From positions 558,001-622,000 of the forward strand of contig NZ_JAAOIR010000001.1 of NCBI RefSeq assembly GCF_011440375.1: DNA of 64,000 bases, written 5' to 3'. Under the pieces are notes generated by a model. The model was not told the origin of the DNA. It saw only the letters and a list, made by a program, of their open reading frames with translations, and made no database searches. Positions 24,689-33,902 of this stretch are shown here, piece by piece (the stretch's first letter is position 1; every line of letters begins with the position of its first letter). This DNA is from Halorubellus sp. JP-L1 (GTDB lineage: Archaea; Halobacteriota; Halobacteria; Halobacteriales; Natrialbaceae). Made by a program: the position numbers and the translations under genes.

Positions 24689-25396
24689 ATGGACTTCGAG
24701 CAGTTCGAGCCGGCGTACGAATCCATCCTCGCGGACTTCGGGTTCGGGCGGGCGAGCGACGAGCGCGCGCGGGACGTCCTCGTAGGGCTGGAGCCGGGTG
24801 GGTCGCTCGCGGACTTCGAGGCCGTCTTGGGGGGTCGCGAGGTCGCCGTCGTCGCTCCGGGGCCGACGCTGTCGGCGGAGTTGGACGCCGTCGAGGAGGC
24901 GGAGGCGGTGCTCGCGGTGTCCTCGGCCGCGGGCGTGCTCCGCGAGCACGACGTCGCCGTCGACGGGTACGTGACGGACCTCGACGCGACGCCGGAGCTC
25001 GCGCCGTCGCTGTCGGCGGCGGCCGTCCCGACGGCGGTACACGCACACGGCGACAACGTCCCCGCGGTGCGGTCGGTCGTCCCGGAGTGCGACCGCGAGC
25101 ACGTGCTCGGGACGACGCAGGCCGCGCCCGTCGACGGCGTCGCGAACGTCGGCGGGTTCACGGACGGCGACCGGGCGGCGTACCTCGCGGACCACGTCGG
25201 CGCGGGCTCGCTGTCCTTCCCCGGCTGGGACCTCGACGACGACGCCGTCGATCCGACAAAGGCGCGTAAGCTCGCGTGGGCGACGCGCCTGCTCGCCGTG
25301 CTCGAACGCGACCGCCGCGACCGCCTCGGCGACCGCGTCCACTTCGACGTCCTCGACGGCCACCGCGACGACCTCGACCTCGACTTCTGGCCGTGA
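24689..25396 (+). CDS. mptE: 6-hydroxymethyl-7,8-dihydropterin pyrophosphokinase, MptE type
   Basis: The 235-residue protein belongs to the archaeal DUF115/MptE family that activates 6-hydroxymethyl-dihydropterin with ATP. Signature blocks are VAPGPTLSAELD (the family GPSL motif), YVTDLDATPELAPSL, and AVHAHGDNVPAV. It replaces bacterial FolK. Placement just after a dihydropteroate synthase-like gene, which uses its product, supports the assignment. Confidence 0.9.
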   Translation: MDFEQFEPAYESILADFGFGRASDERARDVLVGLEPGGSLADFEAVLGGREVAVVAPGPTLSAELDAVEEAEAVLAVSSAAGVLREHDVAVDGYVTDLDATPELAPSLSAAAVPTAVHAHGDNVPAVRSVVPECDREHVLGTTQAAPVDGVANVGGFTDGDRAAYLADHVGAGSLSFPGWDLDDDAVDPTKARKLAWATRLLAVLERDRRDRLGDRVHFDVLDGHRDDLDLDFWP

Positions 25397-25474
25397 CCGC
25401 GCCACCGGTCCGTCGTCGTCGCGACCGCGCGTCGGGGACAAGTCCTACGACCCCGGCGGTCGTCGGTCGATAGC

Positions 25475-26860
25475 ATGCATCACGACGTGTCCTTCCTCGA
25501 TGACCTGGCGGTCGAGGGCGAGGTGTCGACGTCGCCGGGGACCCTGGAGAGTCACGCGGCGGACTGGGGGACGCCCGACGGCGAGGGCGTGGCACCGGAC
25601 GCCGTCGTCTACCCGGAGAGTACGGCCGACGTCTCTTCGGTGCTGGCGGCAGCGACCGACCGCGGCGTCCCCGTGACGCCGTACGCTGCAGGGACCGGCC
25701 TGGAGGGGAACGCGGTCCCGGTCGAGGCGGGCATCAGCATGGACCTGACGCGGATGGACTCGATCCTCGACGTCCGGCCCGGGGACTTCCAGATGGACGT
25801 CCAGCCGGGCGTGATGGGGTCCGCGGTCGACGAGCGCGCGGGCGTCGAGGGCCTGTGGTTCCCGCCGCTCCCGTCGTCGGGCGACATCTCGACCGTCGGT
25901 GGCATGATCGCGACCGACGCCGGTGGCATGGGGACCGTGAAGTACGGCGAAGTGAAGGACTGGCTCGTTCGCCTGGAGGTCGTGCTCGCGGACGGCACCG
26001 TCGTCGACTCGGGGACGCGCGCGATCAAGTCGAGCGCGGGCTACAACCTCACCGAACTCGTCGCGGGGAGCGAGGGCACGCTCGGCGTCGTCACCGAGGC
26101 GACCCTCGAGCTGGACGGACGGCCGCGCCAGATCCGGGGCGGTCGCGCGGTGTTCCCCGACCTCGACCACGCGACCGCGGCCGTCACGGACGCCGTGCAG
26201 TCCGGCGTCGACGTCGCGAAGATCGAGCTCGTCGACGAGACGAGCGCGCGGATGGCGAACGCGTACGCGGGCGTCGACCTCCCGGACGCGCCGACGGTGT
26301 TCGTCGAGTTCCACGCGGACCACGGCGTCGACGAGGAGGTCCGGTACTGTCGGGAAGTGTTCGACGCGCACGACCCGCTCCGGTTCGAGGTCGCCGCCGA
26401 CGGCGAGGGCATGGCCGACCTCTGGCAGGCCCGGCGCGACCTGGCCTTCGCCATCCGGAGCTACGACCCGAACCTGACGCCGCTGCACCCCGGCGACGTC
26501 ACCGTCCCGATCAGCGAGTACGGCGCGATGGTGCGCTACGCGAAGGACCTCGCCGACGAGTACGACGTCGTCATGCCCTGTTTCGGGCACGCGGGCGACG
26601 GGAACGTCCACTACTCTGTGCTCGTCGACGAAGACGATCCGGAGGCGGTCGCGACGGGCGAGGACGTCTACCGCCGCATCGTCGAGCGCGCCATCGAACT
26701 CGGCGGGACGTCGACCGGCGAGCACGGCATCGGCCGCGGGAAGCGCGAGTACCTCGAAGCCGAGCGCGGACCGGGCGCGGTCGACGCGATGAAACGAATC
26801 AAGGACGCCCTCGATCCGACCGGGACGCTGAATCCCGGGAAGATATTCGACGAGGACTGA
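25475..26860 (+). CDS. FAD-linked oxidase, GlcD/D-lactate dehydrogenase type
   Basis: The 461-residue protein has an N-terminal PCMH-type FAD-binding domain (VVYPESTADVSSVLAAATDRG, YAAGTGLEGNAVP, TVGGMIATDAGGMGTVKYG) and a C-terminal FAD-oxidase domain. The C-terminal motifs CFGHAGDGNVHYS and GGTSTGEHGIGRGKREYL supply metal-binding and substrate-contact histidines. It should oxidise a 2-hydroxy acid such as glycolate or D-lactate; the exact substrate cannot be told. The frame is complete and convergent with the next gene. Confidence 0.9.
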   Translation: MHHDVSFLDDLAVEGEVSTSPGTLESHAADWGTPDGEGVAPDAVVYPESTADVSSVLAAATDRGVPVTPYAAGTGLEGNAVPVEAGISMDLTRMDSILDVRPGDFQMDVQPGVMGSAVDERAGVEGLWFPPLPSSGDISTVGGMIATDAGGMGTVKYGEVKDWLVRLEVVLADGTVVDSGTRAIKSSAGYNLTELVAGSEGTLGVVTEATLELDGRPRQIRGGRAVFPDLDHATAAVTDAVQSGVDVAKIELVDETSARMANAYAGVDLPDAPTVFVEFHADHGVDEEVRYCREVFDAHDPLRFEVAADGEGMADLWQARRDLAFAIRSYDPNLTPLHPGDVTVPISEYGAMVRYAKDLADEYDVVMPCFGHAGDGNVHYSVLVDEDDPEAVATGEDVYRRIVERAIELGGTSTGEHGIGRGKREYLEAERGPGAVDAMKRIKDALDPTGTLNPGKIFDED

Positions 26861-26875
26861 CCGCGAGCGACCCGT

Positions 26876-27373
26876 TCACGTCTCGTACTCCGGCTCCCGC
26901 TCGCCGTCGCGGTCGGCGGCGTGCTCGCGTTCGGTTGGGCCGTCGTGGCTCCCGGCGTCGGCGGTCCGTTCGACGCGGGACCGGACGTCCTCGATGGACT
27001 CGTTCTCGAGGAGCGTGGCGGTGCGTCGCTCGAACTCCGCCTCGTCCAGCTCGCCGCGAGCGTACCGACCCTTCAGTTCCTCGAGGGCGGCGTCCTCGCC
27101 TCGCTCGCGCTCGCTCTCGGTCGACGACCGCGTCGCGCGTCCGCTCGTCGCGCCGGAGACGAAGTTCCGGACGGCCGTCGTCTCGCCGAGGATCGCCGAG
27201 AGCGGCGTCAACAGCAGCCAGCCGACGACGAAGACGATCGCCGTCACCTCGCCGAGACCGAGAATCGCCGTCGTCGCACCGATGCCGAGCGTCGCGACCG
27301 CGATGATGGCGGGGAGGGTCTCGAGGAGGTCCTCGCCGTCGTCGTCGACGGCCTCGTTCCCGTGCTCGCTCAT
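26876..27373 (-). CDS. SHOCT-domain membrane protein
   Basis: The protein has 165 residues from the ATG at 27373. Two hydrophobic helices (about 18-65: ETLPAIIAVATLGIGATTAI and TAIVFVVGWLLLTPLSAIL) are followed by a SHOCT motif, ALEELKGRYARGELDEAEFERRTATLLE, and a charged C-terminal tail. SHOCT modules are short oligomerisation elements at protein ends. Function unknown. Confidence 0.82.
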   Translation of the reverse strand: MSEHGNEAVDDDGEDLLETLPAIIAVATLGIGATTAILGLGEVTAIVFVVGWLLLTPLSAILGETTAVRNFVSGATSGRATRSSTESERERGEDAALEELKGRYARGELDEAEFERRTATLLENESIEDVRSRVERTADAGSHDGPTEREHAADRDGEREPEYET

Positions 27374-27653
27374 GCGCGACTGTAGTTTCGCCGGGGTGAA
27401 ATTTGTACTCCTCACGAACCCGATCCTGGTCCGAGAGACATCCCACTGCCGACTCTAGGAAGAGCTTATCGCTGCCAGGGCGCGGCCCGGCGACACGAAA
27501 CGCCGTCGTACCCAGCGCGAGATGGAGTCTTCGAGGGGTCGAACCCGCCGGTGGCCGACGGGGTGCAACGACCGGCCGCGACGAGGGGGCGACCGCCGCC
27601 CGCGGCCGATAATGCGCTTGTAACTAACCGGTCCCTGGGCGCTGTATTACGGC

Positions 27654-28826
27654 ATGAAACTGGCGCTCATCGGATTCGGGAACGCTGGCAGCAAGATCGT
27701 CGACGAGTTGCTGTACCACGAGCACGATACGGACCTGGACTTCGTGCGGGCGGCGCTCGCGATCAACTCGGCGCGCACGGACCTCGCGAAGCTCGACTAC
27801 GTGCCGCCCGAGAACCAGATGCTCATCGGGCAGACCCACGAGCGCGTGAAGGGCCAGGGCGTCGGCGCGGACCCCGACCTTGGCGCGGAGGTGACGCGCC
27901 AGGACCTCCACGAGATCGAGCGCGCGCTCGACGAGATCCCGCTGTACGACGTCGACGCGTTCCTCGTCGCCGCGGGCCTCGGTGGTGGCACCGGGAGCGG
28001 TGGTGCGCCGGTGCTCGCGTCGGGCCTCCGCGCGAAGTTCGACGAACCCGTGTACGGCCTCGGCGTCCTGCCGAGCGACGAAGAGGGTGGTCGAGCGGCG
28101 TTCAACGCGGCGCGGTCGTTCCAGTCGTTCGTCGAGGCGTCGGACAACGTCCTGGTGTTCGACAACGACGCGTGGCGCGGGAGCCAGGACACCGTCGGCG
28201 CGGGCTACGAACGGACGAACCGCGAGCTCGCGAAGCGACTCGGGACGCTGTTCGCCGCGGGGAACGTCGGCGACGAGGTGGCGGAGAACGCGATGGACGC
28301 GAGCGACGTCCGGCGGACGCTCGCGACCGGCGGCGTGTCGACGATCGCGTACGCGGAGACGGAGCTGTCGCCTGGGACCGTCGAGTCCAAGGGCCTGCTG
28401 TCGCGGTTCAAGCGCAACGGCGACGCGGAGGACGTCGACGCAGCCCAGAAGGTGAGTGGCCTCGTCCGGCAGGCCATCCAGTCGCGACTGACGTGCCCGG
28501 CGGACGTCTCCTCCGTCGAGCGGTCGCTCGTCGTCGTCGCCGGTCCCTCCGGCGAGTTCTCGCGGAAGGGCCTGGAGCGAGCGCGCCAGTGGGTCGAGCA
28601 GGAGACCGGGAGCATGGAGGTCCTCGCGGGCGACAGCCCGCAGCCGAACGCGGACCGGCTCTCGGCCGTAGTCGTGCTGTCGAACCCGACGGACGTCCGG
28701 CGCGTCGACGAACTCCAGGGAAGGGCGGTGGACGCAAAGGGGAACATGGAGGCCCAGGAGGACGAACGCGAGGACGCCATCGAGGACCTCATCACGGACG
28801 ACGCCGGGGAACTCGACCCCATCTGA
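27654..28826 (+). CDS. CetZ-family tubulin-like GTPase
   Basis: The 390-residue protein has the FtsZ/tubulin GTP-binding signature GLGGGTGSGGAP (residues 108-119) after the start MKLALIGFGNAGSKIVDELL, and the CetZ wording LGVLPSDEEGGRAAFNAARSFQSF. CetZ proteins polymerise with GTP and control cell shape and motility structures in haloarchaea. Compared with CetZ1 the N-terminal half is close while the C-terminal region is more divergent, so it may be an accessory CetZ. The final 30 residues are an acidic tail. Confidence 0.9.
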   Translation: MKLALIGFGNAGSKIVDELLYHEHDTDLDFVRAALAINSARTDLAKLDYVPPENQMLIGQTHERVKGQGVGADPDLGAEVTRQDLHEIERALDEIPLYDVDAFLVAAGLGGGTGSGGAPVLASGLRAKFDEPVYGLGVLPSDEEGGRAAFNAARSFQSFVEASDNVLVFDNDAWRGSQDTVGAGYERTNRELAKRLGTLFAAGNVGDEVAENAMDASDVRRTLATGGVSTIAYAETELSPGTVESKGLLSRFKRNGDAEDVDAAQKVSGLVRQAIQSRLTCPADVSSVERSLVVVAGPSGEFSRKGLERARQWVEQETGSMEVLAGDSPQPNADRLSAVVVLSNPTDVRRVDELQGRAVDAKGNMEAQEDEREDAIEDLITDDAGELDPI

Positions 28827-28865
28827 GTCCGCCGGTCGACCCTCCCGTAGTTCGATGGCCCGACC

Positions 28866-30566
28866 TCAGTCGTGGACGGGGACGTCGACGACGACCGGTC
28901 CCGATGAATCGATGGCGTCCGCGAGCGCGCCCTCCAGGTCCGCGTCGGGGTCGACGACGCGGCCGTCGACACCGTTTGCGCGAGCGCTCGCCGCGACGTC
29001 GACGGGCGGGTCGAAGTTCATCCCGACGAAGTCGGCCTCGTCCTCGTCGTCGCCGAACATCGCGCGCTGGTTCTCCTTGAGGATGCGGTAGTTCCGGTTG
29101 TCGACGACGACGACGGTGAGGTCGACGCCGAGGCTCGCCGCCATCTGAACGCTCTGGGGGTAGTACATGTACGAGCCGTCGCCGACGAACCCGACGACGT
29201 CCCGGCGCTCGCGCTCGGGTCGCATCGACTCCGCGAGCGCCGCGCCGACGCTCGCCGGGAGCCCGTAGCCGAGGCCACCGCCCTTGTTCGACGTGAGGTC
29301 GCCGGGTTCGAAGTCCCAGCGCGACAGGAGCGCGTACTTCGCGGTGACGCCCTCGTCGACGACGTACGCGTCAGGGGCGACCGCCCGGAGCGCGTCCACG
29401 AGGTCGGGCTTGGACGGCCGCGGGTCGTCGACGTCGCTCGACGCGAGCTCTGCGACCTTCGACTCTGCGAACGTCTTCATCGCCGCGACGCCGTCCAGTC
29501 GCTTCTCTCGTTCTGCTTCGTCGAGGCGCGCGTCGACGCGCTCGGCGAGGTCCGCGAGGAGGTGCCCGAGGTCGCCGGTGACGCCCGTCCCGGGCTGGTT
29601 CTTCGCGACCTCCCACGGGTCCGAAGCGAGGTGGACGCACGTCGGGTCGCCGGGGACGAGCGGTTCGTCGTGGTCCCAGAGCGTCGTGTTCGTGGACGTC
29701 CCCGCGAACACGATGGTATCGGTGTTGAGGAGCGCCTGCGCGAACTCCTCGCTCGGTGGGATGTGACTCACCCACTGGTCGTGGTCCGTCGGGAACGAGG
29801 CCTCGCTCGAGAGGATCTCGCCGTGGACGCGCGCGCCGGCGGCCTCCGCGAACGCGACGGCGGCCGCGACGGGGTCGACCGCTGAGTGCGCGGCGTGCCG
29901 CGGGACGTGATCGCCGACGACGAGCACGGGGTCGTTCGCGTCGACGACCCGGTTCGCGGCCTCCTCCAGAGCGGCCGGGTCGCCTCGCCCCGGATTCTGG
30001 ATGATGCCACCGGTGTCCTCGGGGCGGGCGTCCGTCTCGGCGCGCATGACGTCCAGCGGGAGCGCGAGGAAGACGGGACCGGTCGGCGGCGTGCACGCGA
30101 CGCGGAACGCGCGCCGGAGCATCGTCGGGAGCGCCTCGACGTCGAGCACCTCCGCGCTCCACTTCGTGAACTCCTCGGTCATCGCGACCGTATCGCCCTC
30201 GAGGATCGGTTCCTCGTGCCGGAACCCGCGGCCGTGCGCGCCCGCCGTCACGACCAGCGGCGCGCCCGTGATGCTCGCGTCGTAGAGGTTCCCGAGGCCG
30301 TGCGCGGTCCCCGGTGCGACGTGGAGGTTCACCACGCCGGCCGGCAGGCCGTCGAGTTCGTCCGCGTACGCCAGGCGCGTGCTCGCGTACCCCGCGGCCG
30401 CACCGACGGCGACGTCCTCGTGCAGGCCGAGGACGTACTCGACGTCGCCGTCCGCGAGCGCCCGCGTCACCGGTAGCTCGGTCGTTCCTGGGTTCCCGAA
30501 CACGTGCTCGATGCCGTACGTCTCGAGGGCGTCGACGAACAGGTCCGCGCCCGTGTATTCGCTCAT
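28866..30566 (-). CDS. Thiamine-diphosphate-dependent enzyme, benzoylformate decarboxylase/acetolactate synthase-like
   Basis: The 566-residue protein has three domains: an N-terminal PYR domain with FGNPGTTELPVTRAL, where the glutamate activates the cofactor, a central domain (about 200-330), and the PP domain with GDGSYMYYPQSVQMAASLGVD followed by VVVDNRNYRI, the GDG-Nx metal/TPP motif. It decarboxylates or ligates 2-oxo acids; FNPG/TTE wording is closer to benzoylformate decarboxylase-type enzymes than to biosynthetic AHAS, and no regulatory subunit is adjacent. Substrate unknown. Confidence 0.86.
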   Translation of the reverse strand: MSEYTGADLFVDALETYGIEHVFGNPGTTELPVTRALADGDVEYVLGLHEDVAVGAAAGYASTRLAYADELDGLPAGVVNLHVAPGTAHGLGNLYDASITGAPLVVTAGAHGRGFRHEEPILEGDTVAMTEEFTKWSAEVLDVEALPTMLRRAFRVACTPPTGPVFLALPLDVMRAETDARPEDTGGIIQNPGRGDPAALEEAANRVVDANDPVLVVGDHVPRHAAHSAVDPVAAAVAFAEAAGARVHGEILSSEASFPTDHDQWVSHIPPSEEFAQALLNTDTIVFAGTSTNTTLWDHDEPLVPGDPTCVHLASDPWEVAKNQPGTGVTGDLGHLLADLAERVDARLDEAEREKRLDGVAAMKTFAESKVAELASSDVDDPRPSKPDLVDALRAVAPDAYVVDEGVTAKYALLSRWDFEPGDLTSNKGGGLGYGLPASVGAALAESMRPERERRDVVGFVGDGSYMYYPQSVQMAASLGVDLTVVVVDNRNYRILKENQRAMFGDDEDEADFVGMNFDPPVDVAASARANGVDGRVVDPDADLEGALADAIDSSGPVVVDVPVHD

Positions 30567-30837
30567 GGCTCCGACGAGGCGGGCCTCCCCCTAAGCGGTT
30601 TGGTCCGTCGGGAACGCGCCCGCTCGTGGTTCGTCGGGTACGCGCCCTCGGTCGCGGCATCGCGTACGGTGCCGGCACCGGCATCGTCGTCGCCGCCGGC
30701 GTCGACACCTTCGCCTCGCACCCGAACCCCAACACTCGGAGTGATCGGCGGCCCGCGGTCGTAGCGACCGGCGGCCCGTGGTCACGACGCCCATCGACCC
30801 GCGTCCGACGGCGTGTCGTCGTGGACGCCGACTCGGC
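30567..30837. other. Gene-free gap with 23-bp near-repeat
   Basis: No gene is supported in this 271-base gap between the TPP enzyme and the sensor kinase. It contains two similar 23-bp units (from 30743 and 30766, core CGGCGGCCCG) about 70 bases downstream of the kinase stop. The minus-strand promoter of the TPP enzyme should lie just above 30566, around TAAGCGGTTTGG, but is weak. Confidence 0.4.
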
Positions 30838-32673
30838 CTACTGCTCTGTTCCGCCACCGGCGCCTGCCGCCGCGGTCTCGCCACCGACGCCGTCCGCCAG
30901 CTCGCCGTCGACGCCGTCCGTCGACCCACCGTCCCCATCGTTGGTCGCGTGGCGGGCGGTCGTCTCGGCGTCGACGATGCAGTCGTCGATCTCGATGGCC
31001 GCGTCGCCGTCGTCGTCGAACCGCACCTCGCCGTCGAGCGACCGGACGCCCCACTTCACGAGCCACAGCGACAGGCCGTTCGCGTGGTCCAGCGGCGTCT
31101 CCTCGCCGCGACGCACCACCTCGTACTCCGACGGCGGGATGCCGTCGCCCTCCCCGCTCGCCCGCACCGTGAGGTTCGTCGACGTGACGCGCGCCGACAG
31201 AGAGACGACGTCGCCGTCGCTGTCGCTGGCTCCGTAGTGCGCGATTGCGTCCAAGAGGTCCGCAACGATCGCCTCGAACACGACCGCGTCCACGTCCAGT
31301 CGAACCGGCCGGGACGGCGCGTCCACGTCGACGACGACCGACTCTTGCTCGTCGATCGCGCGCTCGACGGCGTCGTCGAGGAGGTCCGACAACAGGTGGG
31401 TGTCCGCGTCGCCGTCGCGGGACATGATGCGTTCGACCTCCCGGGCCTTCTGGCCGATCTCGTCGAGCGTCCCGGCGGCGGTCGCGATCTCCGCGGCCAT
31501 CGCCGCGTCCGGCGCGTCGAGTTCGCGTTCGACCAGCGACGCGTACCCCGAGATGACGTTCACCTCCGTGCGGAGGTTGTGCCGGAGCACGCGATTCAGG
31601 ACCTCCAGACGCTGCTGGGCGTCCCGGTGCTCGGTGATGTCCCGGAACACGAGCGTCCGCCCGATGACGGCCCCGTACCGGTCGTGGACGGGCGACACCG
31701 TCACCTCGTGGACGGCACCGTCGGTCTCGATCTCGAACAGGTCCACGTCGGGGTCGAGCGTGACGTCGGCGACGGCCGACAGCGGGTTGCCGAGGGCGTG
31801 CGAGCGATCGACGTCGAATCGCTCGCACGCCGCCGCGTTCACGTCCACGACGCGGCGGGCGTCGTCGACGACGACGACGGCGTCGCGCATGTCGGCGACG
31901 ACCGCGGACGCGCCGCGGCGGCGGGTCGCCGGCGCGAAGTCCAGCAGGTCGTACCGGTACATCGCGTTCGCGAACAGGACGGCGGTAATGGGGAGCGTGA
32001 ACGGCAACAGGTCCAGGCCCGGGACGGGGACGTGTCCGAGGACGGCGAGGACGTTCCCGACCCACGGGAACAGCGCACCGACGACGAGACTCGCGGCCTG
32101 GTGCCTGTAGAGGCGATCGAACCGGACGACGAACTCGAAGAGGACGAGGACGCCCGTCCCGAAGCAGACGTACGAGAACGCAAGGTAGAGCCCGTACAGC
32201 GGGCCGTGCTCGTGCGAGACGAACGTGTGCCCCATCCAGTCCGTCGCTGTCGTTGTCGGGTAGAAGAGGTCCCCGAACTGCGAGACGAGGAGGGACTCGG
32301 GGACGGGCATCGCGTGGGCGACGGCAGCGGCGACGGTGATCGCGGGAACGACGCCGAGCGCGACGCCGACGCGTCGCGTCAGGTACTCGCGTCGCCCGGC
32401 GTACTCGAGCGCGAACAGGAGCCAGACGACGGGGAGTGGCGCGATCGCGAACCACTGCGCGGCCCCGAGCGCGTCCCGGAGCGGCCCGGCCGTGACCGGG
32501 AGGCTCGCCGCGTAGATCGCCGTGTACGCCGACATCGTTCCGGCGAGGAGGACGAACGTGCGCGAACCCGGGCTGTCGCGGCGTCGATACCCGACGGACG
32601 CGAGGAATCCAGTGGCGACTGTGGCGACGGCGAGCACGACGCTGAGGATCGGGACCCCACCCACGGTACCCAC
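30838..32673 (-). CDS. 7TM-PAS sensor histidine kinase with degenerate ATPase motifs
   Basis: The 611-residue protein has seven N-terminal membrane helices (about residues 5-225), the haloarchaeal 7TM-histidine kinase module, then a PAS domain (about 235-345, ADMRDAVVVVDDARRVVDVNAA) and a HisKA-like helix LNRVLRHNLRTEVNVISG with a phospho-acceptor His. In the catalytic domain the N-box, normally NLxxNA, reads ADLLDAIAH, and the DxGxGI box reads SGEGDGIPP. These are the Mg-ATP contact residues, so kinase activity is doubtful. It ends in a Gly/Asp-rich tail. It could act as a sensor scaffold for another kinase. Confidence 0.82.
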   Translation of the reverse strand: MGTVGGVPILSVVLAVATVATGFLASVGYRRRDSPGSRTFVLLAGTMSAYTAIYAASLPVTAGPLRDALGAAQWFAIAPLPVVWLLFALEYAGRREYLTRRVGVALGVVPAITVAAAVAHAMPVPESLLVSQFGDLFYPTTTATDWMGHTFVSHEHGPLYGLYLAFSYVCFGTGVLVLFEFVVRFDRLYRHQAASLVVGALFPWVGNVLAVLGHVPVPGLDLLPFTLPITAVLFANAMYRYDLLDFAPATRRRGASAVVADMRDAVVVVDDARRVVDVNAAACERFDVDRSHALGNPLSAVADVTLDPDVDLFEIETDGAVHEVTVSPVHDRYGAVIGRTLVFRDITEHRDAQQRLEVLNRVLRHNLRTEVNVISGYASLVERELDAPDAAMAAEIATAAGTLDEIGQKAREVERIMSRDGDADTHLLSDLLDDAVERAIDEQESVVVDVDAPSRPVRLDVDAVVFEAIVADLLDAIAHYGASDSDGDVVSLSARVTSTNLTVRASGEGDGIPPSEYEVVRRGEETPLDHANGLSLWLVKWGVRSLDGEVRFDDDGDAAIEIDDCIVDAETTARHATNDGDGGSTDGVDGELADGVGGETAAAGAGGGTEQ

Positions 32674-32876
32674 GAGTCTACCGCGACCTGCCGACCACAG
32701 ATGCGTTAAGGTTCCGGCCGTTTCGTCGGTAGAGCCGGGAGTACCGATGGATATCGGCGATGACGCGGCGGGATTCGTCGGGTCGAAGAACGACCGGCGG
32801 TCGCCGGGCGGTCACGTCCGGAGTCGCCGACCGCGCCCGAAGTCGCCGATCGATCACGGCCGCGTCCGCCGCACCG

Positions 32877-32922
32877 TCACTCGGGCGCGAACGCCTCGGT
32901 CATTCTGGCGCGAACGCCTCGA
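32877..32922 (-). repeat. 23-bp imperfect tandem duplication at the F420 oxidoreductase stop codon
   Basis: Two copies with period 23 (GGCGCGAACGCCTCG at 32884-32898 and 32907-32921). The copy inside the gene carries the stop codon at 32900-32902 with flanking TCAT; the downstream copy has TCAC at the same place (32877-32880). Confidence 0.75.
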
Positions 32923-33901
32923 GCGTCGCGTCGATCTCCGCGGTGGAGGCGGCGCGCGGGAACCCGATGCTGACGTTGTCGACGCCGTCGACGTCCGCGA
33001 ACTTCCCGAGTTCATCGCGGGCGCGCTGGGGGGTGCCGGCGGCGGTGAAGTCGTCGAGCATCTCGTCGCTGAAGACGTCGATGGCGGCCTCGCGGTCGCC
33101 GTTCATCCACTTCGCGGCGACGTCGTGCGCCTCGTCCTCGTAACCCTGCCGTGCGAGCGAGTCGCGGTAGTACGTCCCCATCGCGCCGACGTAGAACGCG
33201 GCGTGCTGGGCGGTCAGTTCGCGAGCGCGCTCGCCGTCCTCGAGCGCGCAGCACGTCAGCGAGAGCGTGACGTCCTGCTCGCTCCGGTCGCGGTCACCCA
33301 GGTCGGTACCGCGCTCGAAGTCCGCGACGCGGTCGGCCATCGCCTCGGGCGTGAAGAGGATGGCGTGCCAGCCGTCCGCGAACCGCCCGGCGAGTTCGAC
33401 CGCCTTCGGTCCCATCGCGGCGACGTCGATCTTCGGTCGGGGCTCCGGGGCGTCCGAACGCAGGCGGAACCCGCTGAGGTTGAAGTACTCGCCCTCGTAG
33501 TCGAGTTCCTCGCCGCGCAGCACCGTCTTCGCGATCTCGACGTACTCGCGCGTCCGCCGGAGCGGATTCCCGAAGTCGATGCCGTGCCAGCCCTCGATTA
33601 CTGCGGGACCGGAGGGACCGATGCCCATGCGGAATCGACCGTCGGAGACCTCCTGGAGCGTCGCCGCGGTCTGGGCGAGCAGCGCCGGCGACCGCGAGTA
33701 GACGTTCATGATCGAGGACCCGACGAGCACCTCGTCGGTCGCCTGCGCGATGCAGGTCATGATCGTGACGGCGTCCCGACCCCACGTCTCCGGGAGCCAG
33801 ACCGCCTCGTACCCGAGTTCCTCCGCGCGGACCGCCATGTCGACGAAGTCCTGCACGGAGTCCTGTGCCGCGACCGGCAAGTGAACGTGATACTCCGTCA
33901 T
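32900..33901 (-). CDS. F420-dependent LLM-class oxidoreductase
   Basis: The 333-residue protein has a luciferase-like TIM barrel: EYHVHLPVAAQDSVQDFVDMA, LGYEAVWLPETWGRDAVT, VGSSIMNVYSRSPALLAQTAATL and RFRMGIGPSGPAVIEGWHG. The last two blocks are typical of coenzyme F420-binding members of the family found in haloarchaea. It probably reduces or oxidises a small organic substrate with F420. It is encoded one base from an SDR oxidoreductase, which is upstream in the same operon and may use the same metabolite. Confidence 0.87.
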   Translation of the reverse strand: MTEYHVHLPVAAQDSVQDFVDMAVRAEELGYEAVWLPETWGRDAVTIMTCIAQATDEVLVGSSIMNVYSRSPALLAQTAATLQEVSDGRFRMGIGPSGPAVIEGWHGIDFGNPLRRTREYVEIAKTVLRGEELDYEGEYFNLSGFRLRSDAPEPRPKIDVAAMGPKAVELAGRFADGWHAILFTPEAMADRVADFERGTDLGDRDRSEQDVTLSLTCCALEDGERARELTAQHAAFYVGAMGTYYRDSLARQGYEDEAHDVAAKWMNGDREAAIDVFSDEMLDDFTAAGTPQRARDELGKFADVDGVDNVSIGFPRAASTAEIDATLEAFAPE

Positions 33902-33902
33902 G

